Positions 6,155 to 15,074 of a stretch of DNA of 22,273 bases are shown here, piece by piece. Under the pieces are notes generated by a model. That model was not told the origin of the DNA. It ran no database searches and worked only from the letters and a program-made list of their open reading frames with translations. Made by a program: the position numbers and the translations under genes. Every line of letters begins with the position of its first letter. Within the stretch, counting starts at the first letter, position 1. Source of the DNA: JBFHER01 sp041584055 (lineage in GTDB: Bacteria; Bacteroidota; Bacteroidia; Bacteroidales; UBA5342); the NCBI GenBank assembly GCA_041584055.1, contig JBFHER010000027.1, positions 1 to 22,273 of the forward strand. Reading direction: 5' to 3'.

Positions 6155-7507
6155 TTACAAAGCCAGTGGAATACCATTGTAAAACTCGAGCACTTTTGTT
6201 GCAAAAATAAAGTTATACTTTGCCTGAAGTAATTCAGCCTCGGCTTTTGTCAACTGTGATTTTGATGTATTATAGTCAAAGGGAGAAATGGCGCCGACAT
6301 TGTACTTCTCCGATGAAAATCTGTTCGACTCTCTTGTGGCATTAAGCGCTTGCTCCGCCGACAGGTAGTATGCATAAGATGATTTTGCATTTGAATAAGC
6401 CGTTTGTATTGTTTCCCGCAGGTTCTTTTTCTCCATCTCAAGATTCAATACTGAATTTTCCATCTGTATTTTGGCAGCTTTTACGGCATTCTTATTTTGA
6501 AATTTGCTAAATATCGGAATGTCGATATTCAAACCGAGTACCTCTCTGGGATTTTCTCCCAGCTGGTCGCTAAAGGATAAATCCTGAAAAGTGCCAGTCA
6601 TGACATCATACGTCTGCGCTTTGTTGTTATAATAATTCGAATAACTTGCAAAAAAGGAAGCTGTAGGATAAAATCCACTTTTGGCACGTTCAATCCCTAC
6701 TTCATCATTTTCGATTTGCAATTCAGCCACCTTGATATCTGGTAACGACAGTGCATTTTCAAAAATCTCTCCCGCTGTAATCAACGACACTTTTGATTCA
6801 ATAAGGGGTAATTCCGGTATGACAATATCAAAATTTGCCACATCTTCAACATCCAGTATTTGAGCAAGAATCAACAAGGATTTTGTGTGATTTGTTTTTG
6901 CCTCAACCAATTGCGATGATTCACGCGCTATTTGTGCCTGTATCTCCAGATAAACATCTTTTGAAACATCCCCAGCATCATACCTAATCTTCACGCGTTT
7001 TCCATCCTCTTTGGTCACCTCCAGTTGTTTTTCCAGTACTTTGATCAGTTCTTTACTTTGTAGCACGTCGAGGTACGAAGTGGCTATACTCAGTGAAATG
7101 TTATTATTGATCTGTTCCAAAGATAACTCAGATGACTTCAGATTCAGTTGCATCATTTCCTTCTCTCTCTTGCGCCGAAATCCTTCAAACAGTGACACAG
7201 ATCCCCCAAGGTTAAAGCTGGTTTCGTATGAATTGTAGTTCCGATACTGGTTTGTACTTTGATCCAGGGTTCGACCAAAATACATTCTGTTTCCCAGGGT
7301 TGCACTGACGCCTGGCAAATAACTATCTTTTGCCTGCTTGATCTGCAATTTATCGTAATCAATCTGCAGCAACTGTTTCTGCACATAGAGGTTGTTCTCC
7401 AGAGCATATTCAATACACCTGTTCAGATCCCATTTCTCCTGAGCCCGTACGGATGTAAAACACACAGCACAAAACAGCAGTAAATAAATGTGAATGACTC
7501 GTTTCAT
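6155..7507 (-). CDS. TolC-family outer membrane efflux protein
   Basis: This is the outer membrane channel of the tripartite exporter encoded upstream. I start it at the ATG ending at 7507: that gives a clean signal peptide (MKRVIHIYLLLFCAVCFTSVRA, likely cleaved before QEKW) and a 10-nt spacing to the adaptor gene. The longer frame to 7552 would put 15 charged residues before it and overlap its neighbour by 35 bp. The mature part has the two OEP halves: WDLNRCIEYALENNL with long helices and an SLFEGF-type segment, then a second half with PTASFFASYSNYYNN, LNIDIPIFSKFQNKN and helices ending in YNVGAISPFDYNTSKSQLTKAEAELLQAKYNF. About 450 residues is normal. It is the last gene of the operon. 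Confidence 0.93.
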   Translation of the reverse strand: MKRVIHIYLLLFCAVCFTSVRAQEKWDLNRCIEYALENNLYVQKQLLQIDYDKLQIKQAKDSYLPGVSATLGNRMYFGRTLDQSTNQYRNYNSYETSFNLGGSVSLFEGFRRKREKEMMQLNLKSSELSLEQINNNISLSIATSYLDVLQSKELIKVLEKQLEVTKEDGKRVKIRYDAGDVSKDVYLEIQAQIARESSQLVEAKTNHTKSLLILAQILDVEDVANFDIVIPELPLIESKVSLITAGEIFENALSLPDIKVAELQIENDEVGIERAKSGFYPTASFFASYSNYYNNKAQTYDVMTGTFQDLSFSDQLGENPREVLGLNIDIPIFSKFQNKNAVKAAKIQMENSVLNLEMEKKNLRETIQTAYSNAKSSYAYYLSAEQALNATRESNRFSSEKYNVGAISPFDYNTSKSQLTKAEAELLQAKYNFIFATKVLEFYNGIPLAL

Positions 7508-7517
7508 GATTCTATCC

Positions 7518-8648
7518 TTAATTTGCGTTCGGTTTCTTTTTATCTTTAACATCTACTTTCCTCTCGCCCTTCAACTTATCTTCAAGTGACACCCCGCTTT
7601 TCACTTCTATTTTTATGCCGTCCGACAAACCTGTTTTAATATTGCGTCGCTCAAATTGTTGGCCTTCTTCATCATTCTCAATGAGCACCTCCACATAGGC
7701 AGTATCGCCTTCAAATTGCACCAGACTTTCGTCAATCACCATCACACTGTCTAATTTTTGCAAAACGATATCAGCGTTTGCGCTGTAACCGGCTCTTACA
7801 AACACATCATCCTTAAGCAATACATCTGCTTTAATCTCAAATTGAATGGCCCCATTTTCTTCTTTACCCTTAGGTGCAATGTACTTTAAAATCGCATCAA
7901 ATTTCAAATCCTCTATTGCCCCAATGGTCAGGTGCAAATTCATTCCTGGTTTGATTTTCCCCACTTCTGTTTCGTCAATGGTTCCTTCGAAAATCATATC
8001 CTTCATATCCGCAACCACGGCAATGGTTGTACCTGCATTAAATGTATTGGCCTGAATCACTGAATTCCCTTTCCTGACAGGGACATCCAAAACCATTCCG
8101 TCGATGGTGGCCCGTATTAAGGTATTGGTTGCTGATGCAAACTTCTTGGTTACTCCTTCTTTCACCAGCTGCAGGTTATTCTGGGCTGCTTCCAGCTCCT
8201 CCCTGGCAGAGTCATAAGTTGTCAGTGCCTTTTGAAATTCGCTTTTGGAAATCACTTCTTTTTCAAAGAGCTCTTTCTGACGTTCGTAATCCAATCTGGC
8301 ATCCTCCAGCCTGATTTTCGATTGATTCACCCGTGTTTCAGAGGTATTCAATTGAACCATATCAGGAATAATCTTAATTCTTGCGACCACCTGACCAACC
8401 TCAACCTGATCACCTGACTCAACAAACAATTCGTCAATGATCCCTGATACCTGAGGTTTAATTTCGATCTCACGGCGGGGAACAACACTACCTGTTGCCA
8501 CCGTTTTACTTACAACCGGGCCATAGCTTGCAGAAGCAATCTGGTATTCCACCGGAGGTTTTTGTGATTTCTGATATAAAAAGTAGAAAGTCCAGACCAC
8601 GATAGCTCCGAGGACCACCCATAATACGATTTTGCCGATGTTTTTCAT
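7518..8648 (-). CDS. Periplasmic adaptor (HlyD/MacA family) of ABC exporter
   Basis: Membrane fusion proteins bridge an inner membrane transporter and a TolC-type channel. This one has an N-terminal membrane anchor at about 7-26, a split lipoyl/biotinyl domain (PQVSGIIDELFVESGDQVEVGQVVARI and, later, TLIRATIDGMVLDVPVRKGNSV), between them an alpha-helical hairpin at about 105-165 rich in Glu, Gln and Lys, then a beta-barrel part (IFEGTIDETEVGKIKPGMNL) and a membrane-proximal domain. The C-terminus is an unusual Lys/Asp-rich tail (KGERKVDVKDKKKPNAN). The 376-residue length fits MacA. It lies 16 nt downstream of a permease gene and 10 nt upstream of the TolC gene, all co-directional, so it is very likely the adaptor of that complex. 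Confidence 0.93.
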   Translation of the reverse strand: MKNIGKIVLWVVLGAIVVWTFYFLYQKSQKPPVEYQIASASYGPVVSKTVATGSVVPRREIEIKPQVSGIIDELFVESGDQVEVGQVVARIKIIPDMVQLNTSETRVNQSKIRLEDARLDYERQKELFEKEVISKSEFQKALTTYDSAREELEAAQNNLQLVKEGVTKKFASATNTLIRATIDGMVLDVPVRKGNSVIQANTFNAGTTIAVVADMKDMIFEGTIDETEVGKIKPGMNLHLTIGAIEDLKFDAILKYIAPKGKEENGAIQFEIKADVLLKDDVFVRAGYSANADIVLQKLDSVMVIDESLVQFEGDTAYVEVLIENDEEGQQFERRNIKTGLSDGIKIEVKSGVSLEDKLKGERKVDVKDKKKPNAN

Positions 8649-8664
8649 TGTGTATACGTTAAAT

Positions 8665-9948
8665 TTATTCGTCTCTTAATGCGTCTATAGTTTTCATTCG
8701 AACAGCACGTCTTGCAGGAAGTGCTCCTGCAATTGCACCACCAATTACCAATACCATCAATGCAGCAGTCGCCATTCCCAAACTAATCTGAGGATTTTTC
8801 AGCACCACTGTGTTATCCGGATTTTCTGCCGCTTTTGCAAGCATCACTGATGCGCCTTCCAGCAGTCCCATGGCCAGCACCATCCCGATGTATCCGGCAA
8901 CAATGGTAAGCACAATTGATTCTGAAAGAATCTGGGTGACAATCTTTGAAGGTGTTGCACCGATGGCCCTTTGAATACCGATTTCATGGGTTCGTTCCCG
9001 AACGATCACCAACATGATGTTACTTACCCCAATCACACCTGCAAACAAGGTTCCCAAACCAACAATCCATGTGAGTATATTGATGCCAATAAATAAGGCA
9101 CTCATCTGTTTAAATTGCAATTCAACATTCACATGTCCCACCGCTTCCCTGTCATTCGGAGCGATGTCATTGTGTTCCTTTAAAACTTTCAAGATTCTGT
9201 CTTCTACCACGGAAACAGGAACACCTGGTTTTGCTGTGACAGAAAAGAAATGCACCTGATTCCCGTAATTATATGTTTGTTGAAGTGTAGAAAACGGCAT
9301 GAAAATGGATTCTTTTTTATCCCCACCAAAGTTAATCTCCGTATCCGGTTTAAAAACGCCAACCACCTGGAACCAAACACCATTTACTTTGATGTATTCG
9401 CCAATTGGGTTTTTATCCTTCTGGAAAAGTACTTCTTCGACCCGTTCACCAATAATGCACACCTTGCGCTTCTGCATGATGTCAATCTCATTGATGAACC
9501 TACCTTTTACCACGGTAAAGGGGTCAATCTTGCGGTACACCGGATAATCCCCTTTTATGTAAAAGGAGCCACTTTTGTCTTCATAGTGTGTATTATCACC
9601 CTGACTTTGGCGCCAGCCCTGCAGTCGTGGTGCGAGGTATTGAATATCTTCAACATTTTGTTTTATATAATCAATGTCTGAATTTGTTAACATCCAGAAA
9701 CGCCCTCTTTTATAACCTTTGTAGGGTTCACTGGTTTTCTGAGTCCAGAAAAAGGCACTATTGGTTGCAAAACTCTTAAATCCTTCGTTAATGCCATTGC
9801 TTAAACCCTGACCGGCACCTGCCATTACCAGCAACATAAAAATTCCCCAGAACACACCAAACGCGGTAAGCGTTGTTCGCATCTTGTTTTTTTTCAGGGA
9901 ACTCCATATTTCCTGCCAAAAATCCGGATCTAAAAAGCTGATATACAT
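8665..9948 (-). CDS. MacB/FtsX-type ABC transporter permease (second of two)
   Basis: The 427-residue membrane protein has the MacB layout: an N-terminal helix (about 29-50) after LKKNKMRTTLTAFGVFWGIFMLL, a large periplasmic MacB_PCD domain (about 50-285), and a C-terminal FtsX domain with three helices. That domain contains GIGTLFAGV-like GLGTLFAGVIGVSNIM, VRERTHEIGIQRAIGATP (the coupling region that meets the ATPase) and a final RAVRMKTIDALRDE. It carries no ATPase domain, unlike E. coli MacB, and so depends on the separate ATP-binding protein. It is paralogous to the permease gene 21 nt upstream. Transporters of this class usually work by mechanotransmission, driving material already in the periplasm through TolC. 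The substrate is unknown. Confidence 0.93.
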   Translation of the reverse strand: MYISFLDPDFWQEIWSSLKKNKMRTTLTAFGVFWGIFMLLVMAGAGQGLSNGINEGFKSFATNSAFFWTQKTSEPYKGYKRGRFWMLTNSDIDYIKQNVEDIQYLAPRLQGWRQSQGDNTHYEDKSGSFYIKGDYPVYRKIDPFTVVKGRFINEIDIMQKRKVCIIGERVEEVLFQKDKNPIGEYIKVNGVWFQVVGVFKPDTEINFGGDKKESIFMPFSTLQQTYNYGNQVHFFSVTAKPGVPVSVVEDRILKVLKEHNDIAPNDREAVGHVNVELQFKQMSALFIGINILTWIVGLGTLFAGVIGVSNIMLVIVRERTHEIGIQRAIGATPSKIVTQILSESIVLTIVAGYIGMVLAMGLLEGASVMLAKAAENPDNTVVLKNPQISLGMATAALMVLVIGGAIAGALPARRAVRMKTIDALRDE

Positions 9949-9969
9949 AAATTCTTTTTATTCGTTTTC

Positions 9970-11235
9970 CTATTCGTCTCGCAACGCTTCAATGGGCTTT
10001 ATTTTGGCAGCCTTTCTTGCGGGCATATATCCGGCAAGTGTACCGGCCCCCACAAGCAGTAAGGTTGCGGAAACTGCTAACTTAAAATCCACGGTTGGAT
10101 TCATAAACATTGTGGGTCTGTTTGGATCTGCAGGCGCATTGGCCATTGCATTTTCCAATCCCATATTGATGCCTTCCATCAAGCCGATGCCAAGTATCAT
10201 GCCAATGTAACCTGCAATTCCGGTGATGACCACAGCCTCAAGAATAATCATAAAAACAACACTTCCCGGGGTGGCACCGATGGCCTTTCGAATTCCAATT
10301 TCCTTTGTGCGTTCCCTGACAGTAATCAACATGATGTTGCTTACCCCGACAATACCGGCAATGATGGTGCCAATGCCAATGATCCACACAAACAGCTGAA
10401 TTCCTGTAAAAACCTGTTGTGTTCTCACATAGCCTTCAATTGTATCCCACATATGCAGGGCTTTGGCATCTGCCGGATCAAAATGATATTTGTGTGCAAA
10501 ATGTTTTCTTACCCGTTCCTGTAGCGCCTTGTTTTCCTTGAGGGTTAAATCACCTGTTGTAAAAGCGATATTGTGCACCCTGTTTGCTCCGTTGAATAGT
10601 TTCTGTGCAGTTGAAATAGGAATATAAACCCGTTTACTGTCTCTTCCCTTCGCATCCCGATAGATGCCCACCACCTTAAACATCACATTGTTTATTTTGA
10701 TGAATTTACCCAGAGGATCTTCATCCTTAAACAACTTCTGAATTTCCTCCTCTCCCATCACAGCATATTTTCTAAATTTTAAAACATCCACATCATTTAC
10801 AAAACGCCCTTTTACGATGCTTGCATTTTCAACCACCTGATAATCAGGATGACAGGATATCACCTGATAGGATGAATACTCATTCTTATAGGAAACCGTT
10901 GCATTGTCCCAGGGCAAATAAAAGCGGCCGGATATATGATCAATGTCTTTTAAATTTGCAGCAAGATAATCAACGTCACTGTTGTCGAATTGGATACGAC
11001 GACCTGACTTATAACCCTGCCATGGCTTTGATGTTGTTTGCCCGCTCACGAAAACAGCGTTGGTGGCATCTCCTTTAAAATTCTCCTGCATGCCGTTCGA
11101 CAATCCGTTTCCGGCACCCAGCAAAACGATTAACATGAAAATTCCCCAGGCCACGCTAAAGCCAGTAAGAAAAGTCCGAAGCTTGTTTTGTTTGATGGTG
11201 GATGCTATTTCCTGCCAAAGGTTTGAGTCGAACAT
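9970..11235 (-). CDS. MacB/FtsX-type ABC transporter permease (first of two)
   Basis: The 421-residue product has the same plan as the next permease: N-terminal IKQNKLRTFLTGFSVAWGIFML helix, periplasmic MacB_PCD domain, then GIGTIIAGIVGVSNIM, VRERTKEIGIRKAIGATP and a C-terminal ARKAAKIKPIEALRDE. The two share obvious blocks, for example WQEI near the start, WGIFML, GLSNG and the shared ALRDE terminus, but are clearly diverged in the periplasmic domain. They may form a heterodimer around one ATPase dimer. The gene begins 4 nt after the stop of the ATPase gene and is followed after 21 nt by the second permease, so all are in one transcript. Confidence 0.93.
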   Translation of the reverse strand: MFDSNLWQEIASTIKQNKLRTFLTGFSVAWGIFMLIVLLGAGNGLSNGMQENFKGDATNAVFVSGQTTSKPWQGYKSGRRIQFDNSDVDYLAANLKDIDHISGRFYLPWDNATVSYKNEYSSYQVISCHPDYQVVENASIVKGRFVNDVDVLKFRKYAVMGEEEIQKLFKDEDPLGKFIKINNVMFKVVGIYRDAKGRDSKRVYIPISTAQKLFNGANRVHNIAFTTGDLTLKENKALQERVRKHFAHKYHFDPADAKALHMWDTIEGYVRTQQVFTGIQLFVWIIGIGTIIAGIVGVSNIMLITVRERTKEIGIRKAIGATPGSVVFMIILEAVVITGIAGYIGMILGIGLMEGINMGLENAMANAPADPNRPTMFMNPTVDFKLAVSATLLLVGAGTLAGYMPARKAAKIKPIEALRDE

Positions 11236-11239
11236 AATT

Positions 11240-11932
11240 CTAATTTGATGACGTACTTAATTCATTCCCATTCATGTCGATTATCCCGTCGGTGATTCTG
11301 ATGATCCGGTCGGTCATTTCTGAAATATCCTTTTCATGGGTTACTATGATCACTGTTTTTCCTTCTTTATTGATTTCCTTCAACAGCGTCATAACTTCGT
11401 AAGAAGTTGCTGAATCCAGGGCACCTGTAGGTTCATCTGCAAGTATCAACTGTGGATCTGAGATCAAAGCCCTGGCAATGGCAATTCGCTGTTTCTGTCC
11501 TCCCGACAATTCATTTGGCATGTGTTCCGCCCATTCCGCCAGTCCCACCTTCTCAAGGTACTCCATGGCAGTCTTGTTTCGTTTCTTTCGGCTGATACCC
11601 TTGTAGTAGAGCGGCAAAGCGACATTCTCCATGGCATTTTTAAATGAAATCAGATTAAAGGATTGAAAAATGAACCCGATCAATTTGTTACGCAATTGAG
11701 CTGCATGCTTTTCACTCATTTGAAAAATCTTCTCACCAGCCAAACGAAACGTTCCTTTATCGTAATTGTCAAGTATTCCCAGAATATTTAACAGGGTTGA
11801 TTTACCTGAACCCGATGATCCCATTATTGAAACCAACTCTCCATCATTAATGGTAAGATCAATGCCTTTAAGTACGTGCAATTTATTATGTCCGGTGATA
11901 TAGGATTTATGGATATTCTTCAGTTCGACCAT
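11240..11932 (-). CDS. ABC transporter ATP-binding protein (LolD/MacB type)
   Basis: This is the energy-providing subunit of the exporter. All ABC motifs are present in the 230-residue protein: Walker A GSSGSGKST at 38-46, Q-loop Gln 90 (IFQSFNLI), signature LSGGQ at 142-146, Walker B LILADE at 162-167, D-loop GALD and switch His 199 in VTHE. The length and the phrase PNELSGGQKQRIAIARAL place it with the LolD/MacB/FtsE group, which pairs with FtsX-type permeases such as the two genes that follow. It is the first gene of the five-gene operon, and the promoter should lie in the region shared with clpB; a weak candidate is at 11968-11999. Drug, peptide or lipid export are all possible. Confidence 0.95.
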   Translation of the reverse strand: MVELKNIHKSYITGHNKLHVLKGIDLTINDGELVSIMGSSGSGKSTLLNILGILDNYDKGTFRLAGEKIFQMSEKHAAQLRNKLIGFIFQSFNLISFKNAMENVALPLYYKGISRKKRNKTAMEYLEKVGLAEWAEHMPNELSGGQKQRIAIARALISDPQLILADEPTGALDSATSYEVMTLLKEINKEGKTVIIVTHEKDISEMTDRIIRITDGIIDMNGNELSTSSN

Positions 11933-11967
11933 TGTATATAATTTTACCCAAGACGTTTAAGGTTCGT

Positions 11968-11999
11968 AAAAGTTACAACTTTTTGTTCAATAAACACAA
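11968..11999 (-). promoter_or_regulatory. Weak candidate promoter of the ABC export operon
   Basis: On the minus strand TTG (complement of 11997-11999) is followed after 21 nt by TAACTTTT (complement of 11968-11975), one mismatch from TAnnTTTG. The start codon at 11932 is about 35 nt further on. Confidence 0.3.
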
Positions 12000-12108
12000 T
12001 GGATCAAATATAGGAATGACCAGGCATATTAAGAATTGAAATGCGGTGAATGGTGATAAATAATCGGTAAACGACTTTCCCATAAGCACAACGACAGCAT
12101 CCGGGATG

Positions 12109-12134
12109 GACAGAAAGCCTAGCGCCATTCTGTC
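12109..12134. repeat. 7-bp inverted repeat upstream of clpB
   Basis: GACAGAA (12109-12115) and TTCTGTC (12128-12134) are exact reverse complements around 12 nt. The spacing of arm centres is about 19 bp, not far from two helical turns, which would suit a dimeric regulator. There is no other evidence for function. Confidence 0.35.
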
Positions 12135-12161
12135 AGCTAACTACCTAAACAACAAGACATT

Positions 12162-12191
12162 ATGTCCATGTTGCCCACACCAACATGACAT
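12162..12191. promoter_or_regulatory. Operator-like dyad upstream of clpB
   Basis: ATGTCCATGTTG (12162-12173) and CAACATGACAT (12181-12191) are reverse complements except for one extra C in the left arm, separated by 7 nt. It lies 133 bp before the clpB ATG. It could be a regulator site or an RNA hairpin, if transcription of clpB starts upstream. It is not a CIRCE element. Confidence 0.4.
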
Positions 12192-12323
12192 CTTGACACA
12201 TGCATATTTTTTAACAATTGCGCAATGTGCCGAATTCACGGAAAAATAAGAATTAAGGCATTAATCTGGCTGAGTTTTTGCTCTGACCTTCAACAACGAC
12301 ACAAACACATAAAAACAAACAAT

Positions 12324-14912
12324 ATGAACTTTAACAATCTAACAATTAAGGCTCAGGAGGCGGTTCAAAAAGCCGTTGAAAAAGCACAGGCCAATAATCA
12401 TCAGGCCATAGAAACCGGTCACCTTTTTTTGGGTGTTCTGAGTTCAGGAGAAAACATAACAGACTATCTGTTTAACAAACTTGGTGTGAATAAAACATCC
12501 ATACAAAGTGTGGTTGAAAATCAAATTAAAAGCTACCCTGTTGTTAGCGGAGGGGAACCCTATTTATCAAAAGACGCGAACAATGCACTACAGGCAGCCA
12601 ATAAATATGCGCAAAAGATGGAAGACAAATTCACATCCATCGAACACATTCTTCTGGCCTTAACAGCACAGAAAGACACCACTGCCTCCATTCTTCATGA
12701 TTCAGGCATCACTGAAGCACAATTAAAAAAAGCCATCATGGAGCTTCGAAAAGGGTCAAAAGTTGAGGACCAGAATGCCGAAAGCAAATTTGACTCCCTG
12801 AATCGATTTGCCATAAACTTAAACGACCAGGCTCAGAAAGGGAAACTGGATCCAGTGATTGGCAGAGATGATGAGATTCGAAGGTTATTGCAGATACTTT
12901 CGAGGCGCACTAAAAACAACCCCATTCTCATTGGAGAACCGGGCACGGGAAAGACAGCCATTGCCGAAGGACTGGCACACCGGATTATACGGGGAGATGT
13001 CCCTGAAAACCTCAAGTCAAAGCAACTTTTTTCACTTGACATGGGCGCATTGGTAGCAGGCGCCAAATACAAAGGTGAATTCGAAGAGCGTTTGAAGGCA
13101 GTAATCAATGAAGTGATTAATGCCAATGGAGAAGTAATCCTATTTATTGATGAGATTCATACACTTGTTGGCGCCGGCAAAGGTGAAGGGGCCATGGACG
13201 CAGCCAATATACTGAAACCCGCATTGGCAAGGGGTGAATTACGTGCAATTGGGGCCACCACATTGAGTGAATATCAAAAATATTTTGAAAAAGACAAAGC
13301 GCTGGAAAGACGTTTTCAATCCGTGATGGTGAACGAACCGGACGTAATGAGTGCCATTTCAATCCTCAGGGGGTTGAAAGAACGTTATGAGAATCATCAC
13401 AAAGTGCAAATCAAGGATGAAGCTGTAATCGCGGCAGTAGAACTAAGTCATCGCTATATCACGGAGCGTTTTTTACCAGACAAGGCCATTGACCTGATGG
13501 ATGAGGCTGCAGCAAAGTTGCGTTTGGAAGTAGATTCACTCCCGGAATCACTGGATGAACTGGAACGACGCATCATGCAACTGGAGATTGAACGGGAAGC
13601 CATCAAAAAAGAGAATGACCGCGATCAGCTTGAAGCATTGAATCTGGAACTCGCCAATTTAAAAGAAGAGCAACAGGGATTAAAAGCGAAATGGCAACGG
13701 GAAAAAGATTTAAATGACCAGATCCAGCTTTTAAAATCTCAAATTGAAGATCTGAAAACAAGTGCAGAGCAGGCAGAACGTTCAGGCAACTACGAACAGG
13801 TGGCAGAAATCCGTTATGGCAAGATTACAGCCAACGAAGAACAAATAAAAAGTCTGCACAAGCAATTGAAAGAACTTCAAGGTGACTCCCCAATGATCAA
13901 GGAGGTTGTATCCTATGAAGACATTGCTGAGGTGGTTGCGAAATGGAGTGGAATACCGGTGGCAAAACTGATGGAAGGGGAGCGGGAAAAGCTGCTTCGT
14001 CTTGAAGATGAATTGCACAAACGTGTTGTTGGACAGGAAGAAGCCATTGCCGCTGTTTCTGATGCTGTACGAAGAAGTCGTGCAGGCCTGCAGGATCCAA
14101 ACAGACCCATCGGATCATTTATGTTTCTTGGCTCAACAGGTGTTGGAAAAACGGAACTTGCAAAGGCCCTGGCTGAATACCTGTTTGACGACAAGGACGC
14201 CATGACGCGGATTGACATGAGCGAATACCAGGAAAAATTCGCCGTCACGCGTTTGATTGGTTCTCCTCCGGGGTATGTTGGCTACGATGAAGGCGGACAG
14301 CTTACCGAAGCTGTAAGAAGAAAGCCATACAGTGTGGTTCTGTTCGATGAAATAGAAAAAGCCCATCCGGATGTATTTAACGTTTTGCTGCAGGTGTTAG
14401 ACGATGGAAGGTTAACCGATAGCAAAGGCCGTACAGCAAACTTTAAAAACACGATCATCATCATGACGTCGAATGTTGGCTCAGATCTTATTCAACAAAA
14501 GTTTGAAGGCATAAATGAATCTAACAGGGATCAACTGATTGAAGAAACAAGCAAACAGTTGTTTCTGTTGCTTAGAAAAACAATTCGCCCTGAGTTTCTC
14601 AATCGAATTGATGAAATGATTATGTTCACACCTTTAAGCCAATCAGAAATACGGTCTATTGTGGATCTGCAGGTAAATCAGATCAACCACCTGATGGATA
14701 AAAACGGAACAAAACTGAAATTTAGCCCTGAAGCGCTGGATCAGCTAGCCAAAGCCGGATTTGACCCTCAATTTGGGGCTCGCCCCATAAAAAGGGTGAT
14801 TCAGCGGGAAATACTGAATGAGTTGTCCCGAAGGATCTTATCAGGACATGTGGCAAAATCAGATGAAATAAAAATCGATTACCGGGAAGGAAAATTCTGG
14901 TTTGAAAATTAA
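12324..14912 (+). CDS. clpB: ATP-dependent chaperone ClpB
   Basis: ClpB is a hexameric AAA+ disaggregase that works with DnaK to pull proteins out of aggregates after heat stress. I place the start at 12324 (MNFNNLTIKAQEAVQKAV), where the family begins, giving 862 residues (E. coli 857). Domains in order: Clp N-domain (1-150); first AAA+ module with Walker A GEPGTGKT at 204-211 and Walker B LFIDE at 273-277; the long coiled-coil middle domain (about 400-520, SLPESLDELERRIMQLEIER onward) that separates ClpB from ClpA/ClpC; second AAA+ module with Walker A GSTGVGKT at 603-610 and Walker B LFDE at 673-676; C-terminal domain with FDPQFGARPIKRVIQ. There is no ClpP-binding IGF/L loop to be expected. 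It is monocistronic, closed by the terminator at 14987. Confidence 0.98.
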   Translation: MNFNNLTIKAQEAVQKAVEKAQANNHQAIETGHLFLGVLSSGENITDYLFNKLGVNKTSIQSVVENQIKSYPVVSGGEPYLSKDANNALQAANKYAQKMEDKFTSIEHILLALTAQKDTTASILHDSGITEAQLKKAIMELRKGSKVEDQNAESKFDSLNRFAINLNDQAQKGKLDPVIGRDDEIRRLLQILSRRTKNNPILIGEPGTGKTAIAEGLAHRIIRGDVPENLKSKQLFSLDMGALVAGAKYKGEFEERLKAVINEVINANGEVILFIDEIHTLVGAGKGEGAMDAANILKPALARGELRAIGATTLSEYQKYFEKDKALERRFQSVMVNEPDVMSAISILRGLKERYENHHKVQIKDEAVIAAVELSHRYITERFLPDKAIDLMDEAAAKLRLEVDSLPESLDELERRIMQLEIEREAIKKENDRDQLEALNLELANLKEEQQGLKAKWQREKDLNDQIQLLKSQIEDLKTSAEQAERSGNYEQVAEIRYGKITANEEQIKSLHKQLKELQGDSPMIKEVVSYEDIAEVVAKWSGIPVAKLMEGEREKLLRLEDELHKRVVGQEEAIAAVSDAVRRSRAGLQDPNRPIGSFMFLGSTGVGKTELAKALAEYLFDDKDAMTRIDMSEYQEKFAVTRLIGSPPGYVGYDEGGQLTEAVRRKPYSVVLFDEIEKAHPDVFNVLLQVLDDGRLTDSKGRTANFKNTIIIMTSNVGSDLIQQKFEGINESNRDQLIEETSKQLFLLLRKTIRPEFLNRIDEMIMFTPLSQSEIRSIVDLQVNQINHLMDKNGTKLKFSPEALDQLAKAGFDPQFGARPIKRVIQREILNELSRRILSGHVAKSDEIKIDYREGKFWFEN

Positions 14913-14986
14913 ATCTGCATTCTGATGCATTTACTGTAAAAGCACAATCACTAAGCTTGTGGATAAAGAAATACATCTCATAAAAC

Positions 14987-15035
14987 ACGGAGAGCGCAAT
15001 AACAAAATCTATTGTTTGCGCTCTCCGTTTATATT
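14987..15035. terminator. Bidirectional terminator between clpB and hisIE
   Basis: ACGGAGAGCGCAA (14987-14999) and TTGCGCTCTCCGT (15016-15028) form a perfect 13-bp GC-rich stem with a 16-nt loop. TTTATATTTTT follows on the + strand, and on the minus strand the stem is followed by GTTTTATG. The position between two convergent genes suits termination in both directions. Confidence 0.9.
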
Positions 15036-15074
15036 TTTCTACGTCCCAACAAGGGCCCACAATCCTGGAAAATC

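Larger units (their letters stand above)
11933..12323. other. Divergent intergenic region between the export operon and clpB
   Basis: This 391-bp stretch holds no credible gene. A longer in-frame extension of clpB exists from 12225 but does not look like protein sequence of the family. It contains a weak minus-strand promoter candidate (11968-11999), two dyads (12109-12134 and 12162-12191) and a small ATTGCGCAAT palindrome (12217-12226). No CIRCE element is present, and I found no clear TAnnTTTG element for clpB. Confidence 0.7.

Noticed and set aside
7508..7552. A longer start for the TolC-family gene
   Set aside because: It adds a charged leader before a clean signal peptide and overlaps the adaptor gene by 35 bp; the ATG ending at 7507 fits better.
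12192..12218. A sigma-32 or sigma-70 type promoter (CTTGACA) before clpB
   Set aside because: No matching -10 lies at a usable spacing, and this phylum uses a different consensus.
12225..12323. An N-terminal extension of ClpB from an upstream ATG
   Set aside because: The 33 extra residues do not resemble the ClpB N-domain, and the family start MNFNNLTIKAQEAV is present at 12324.
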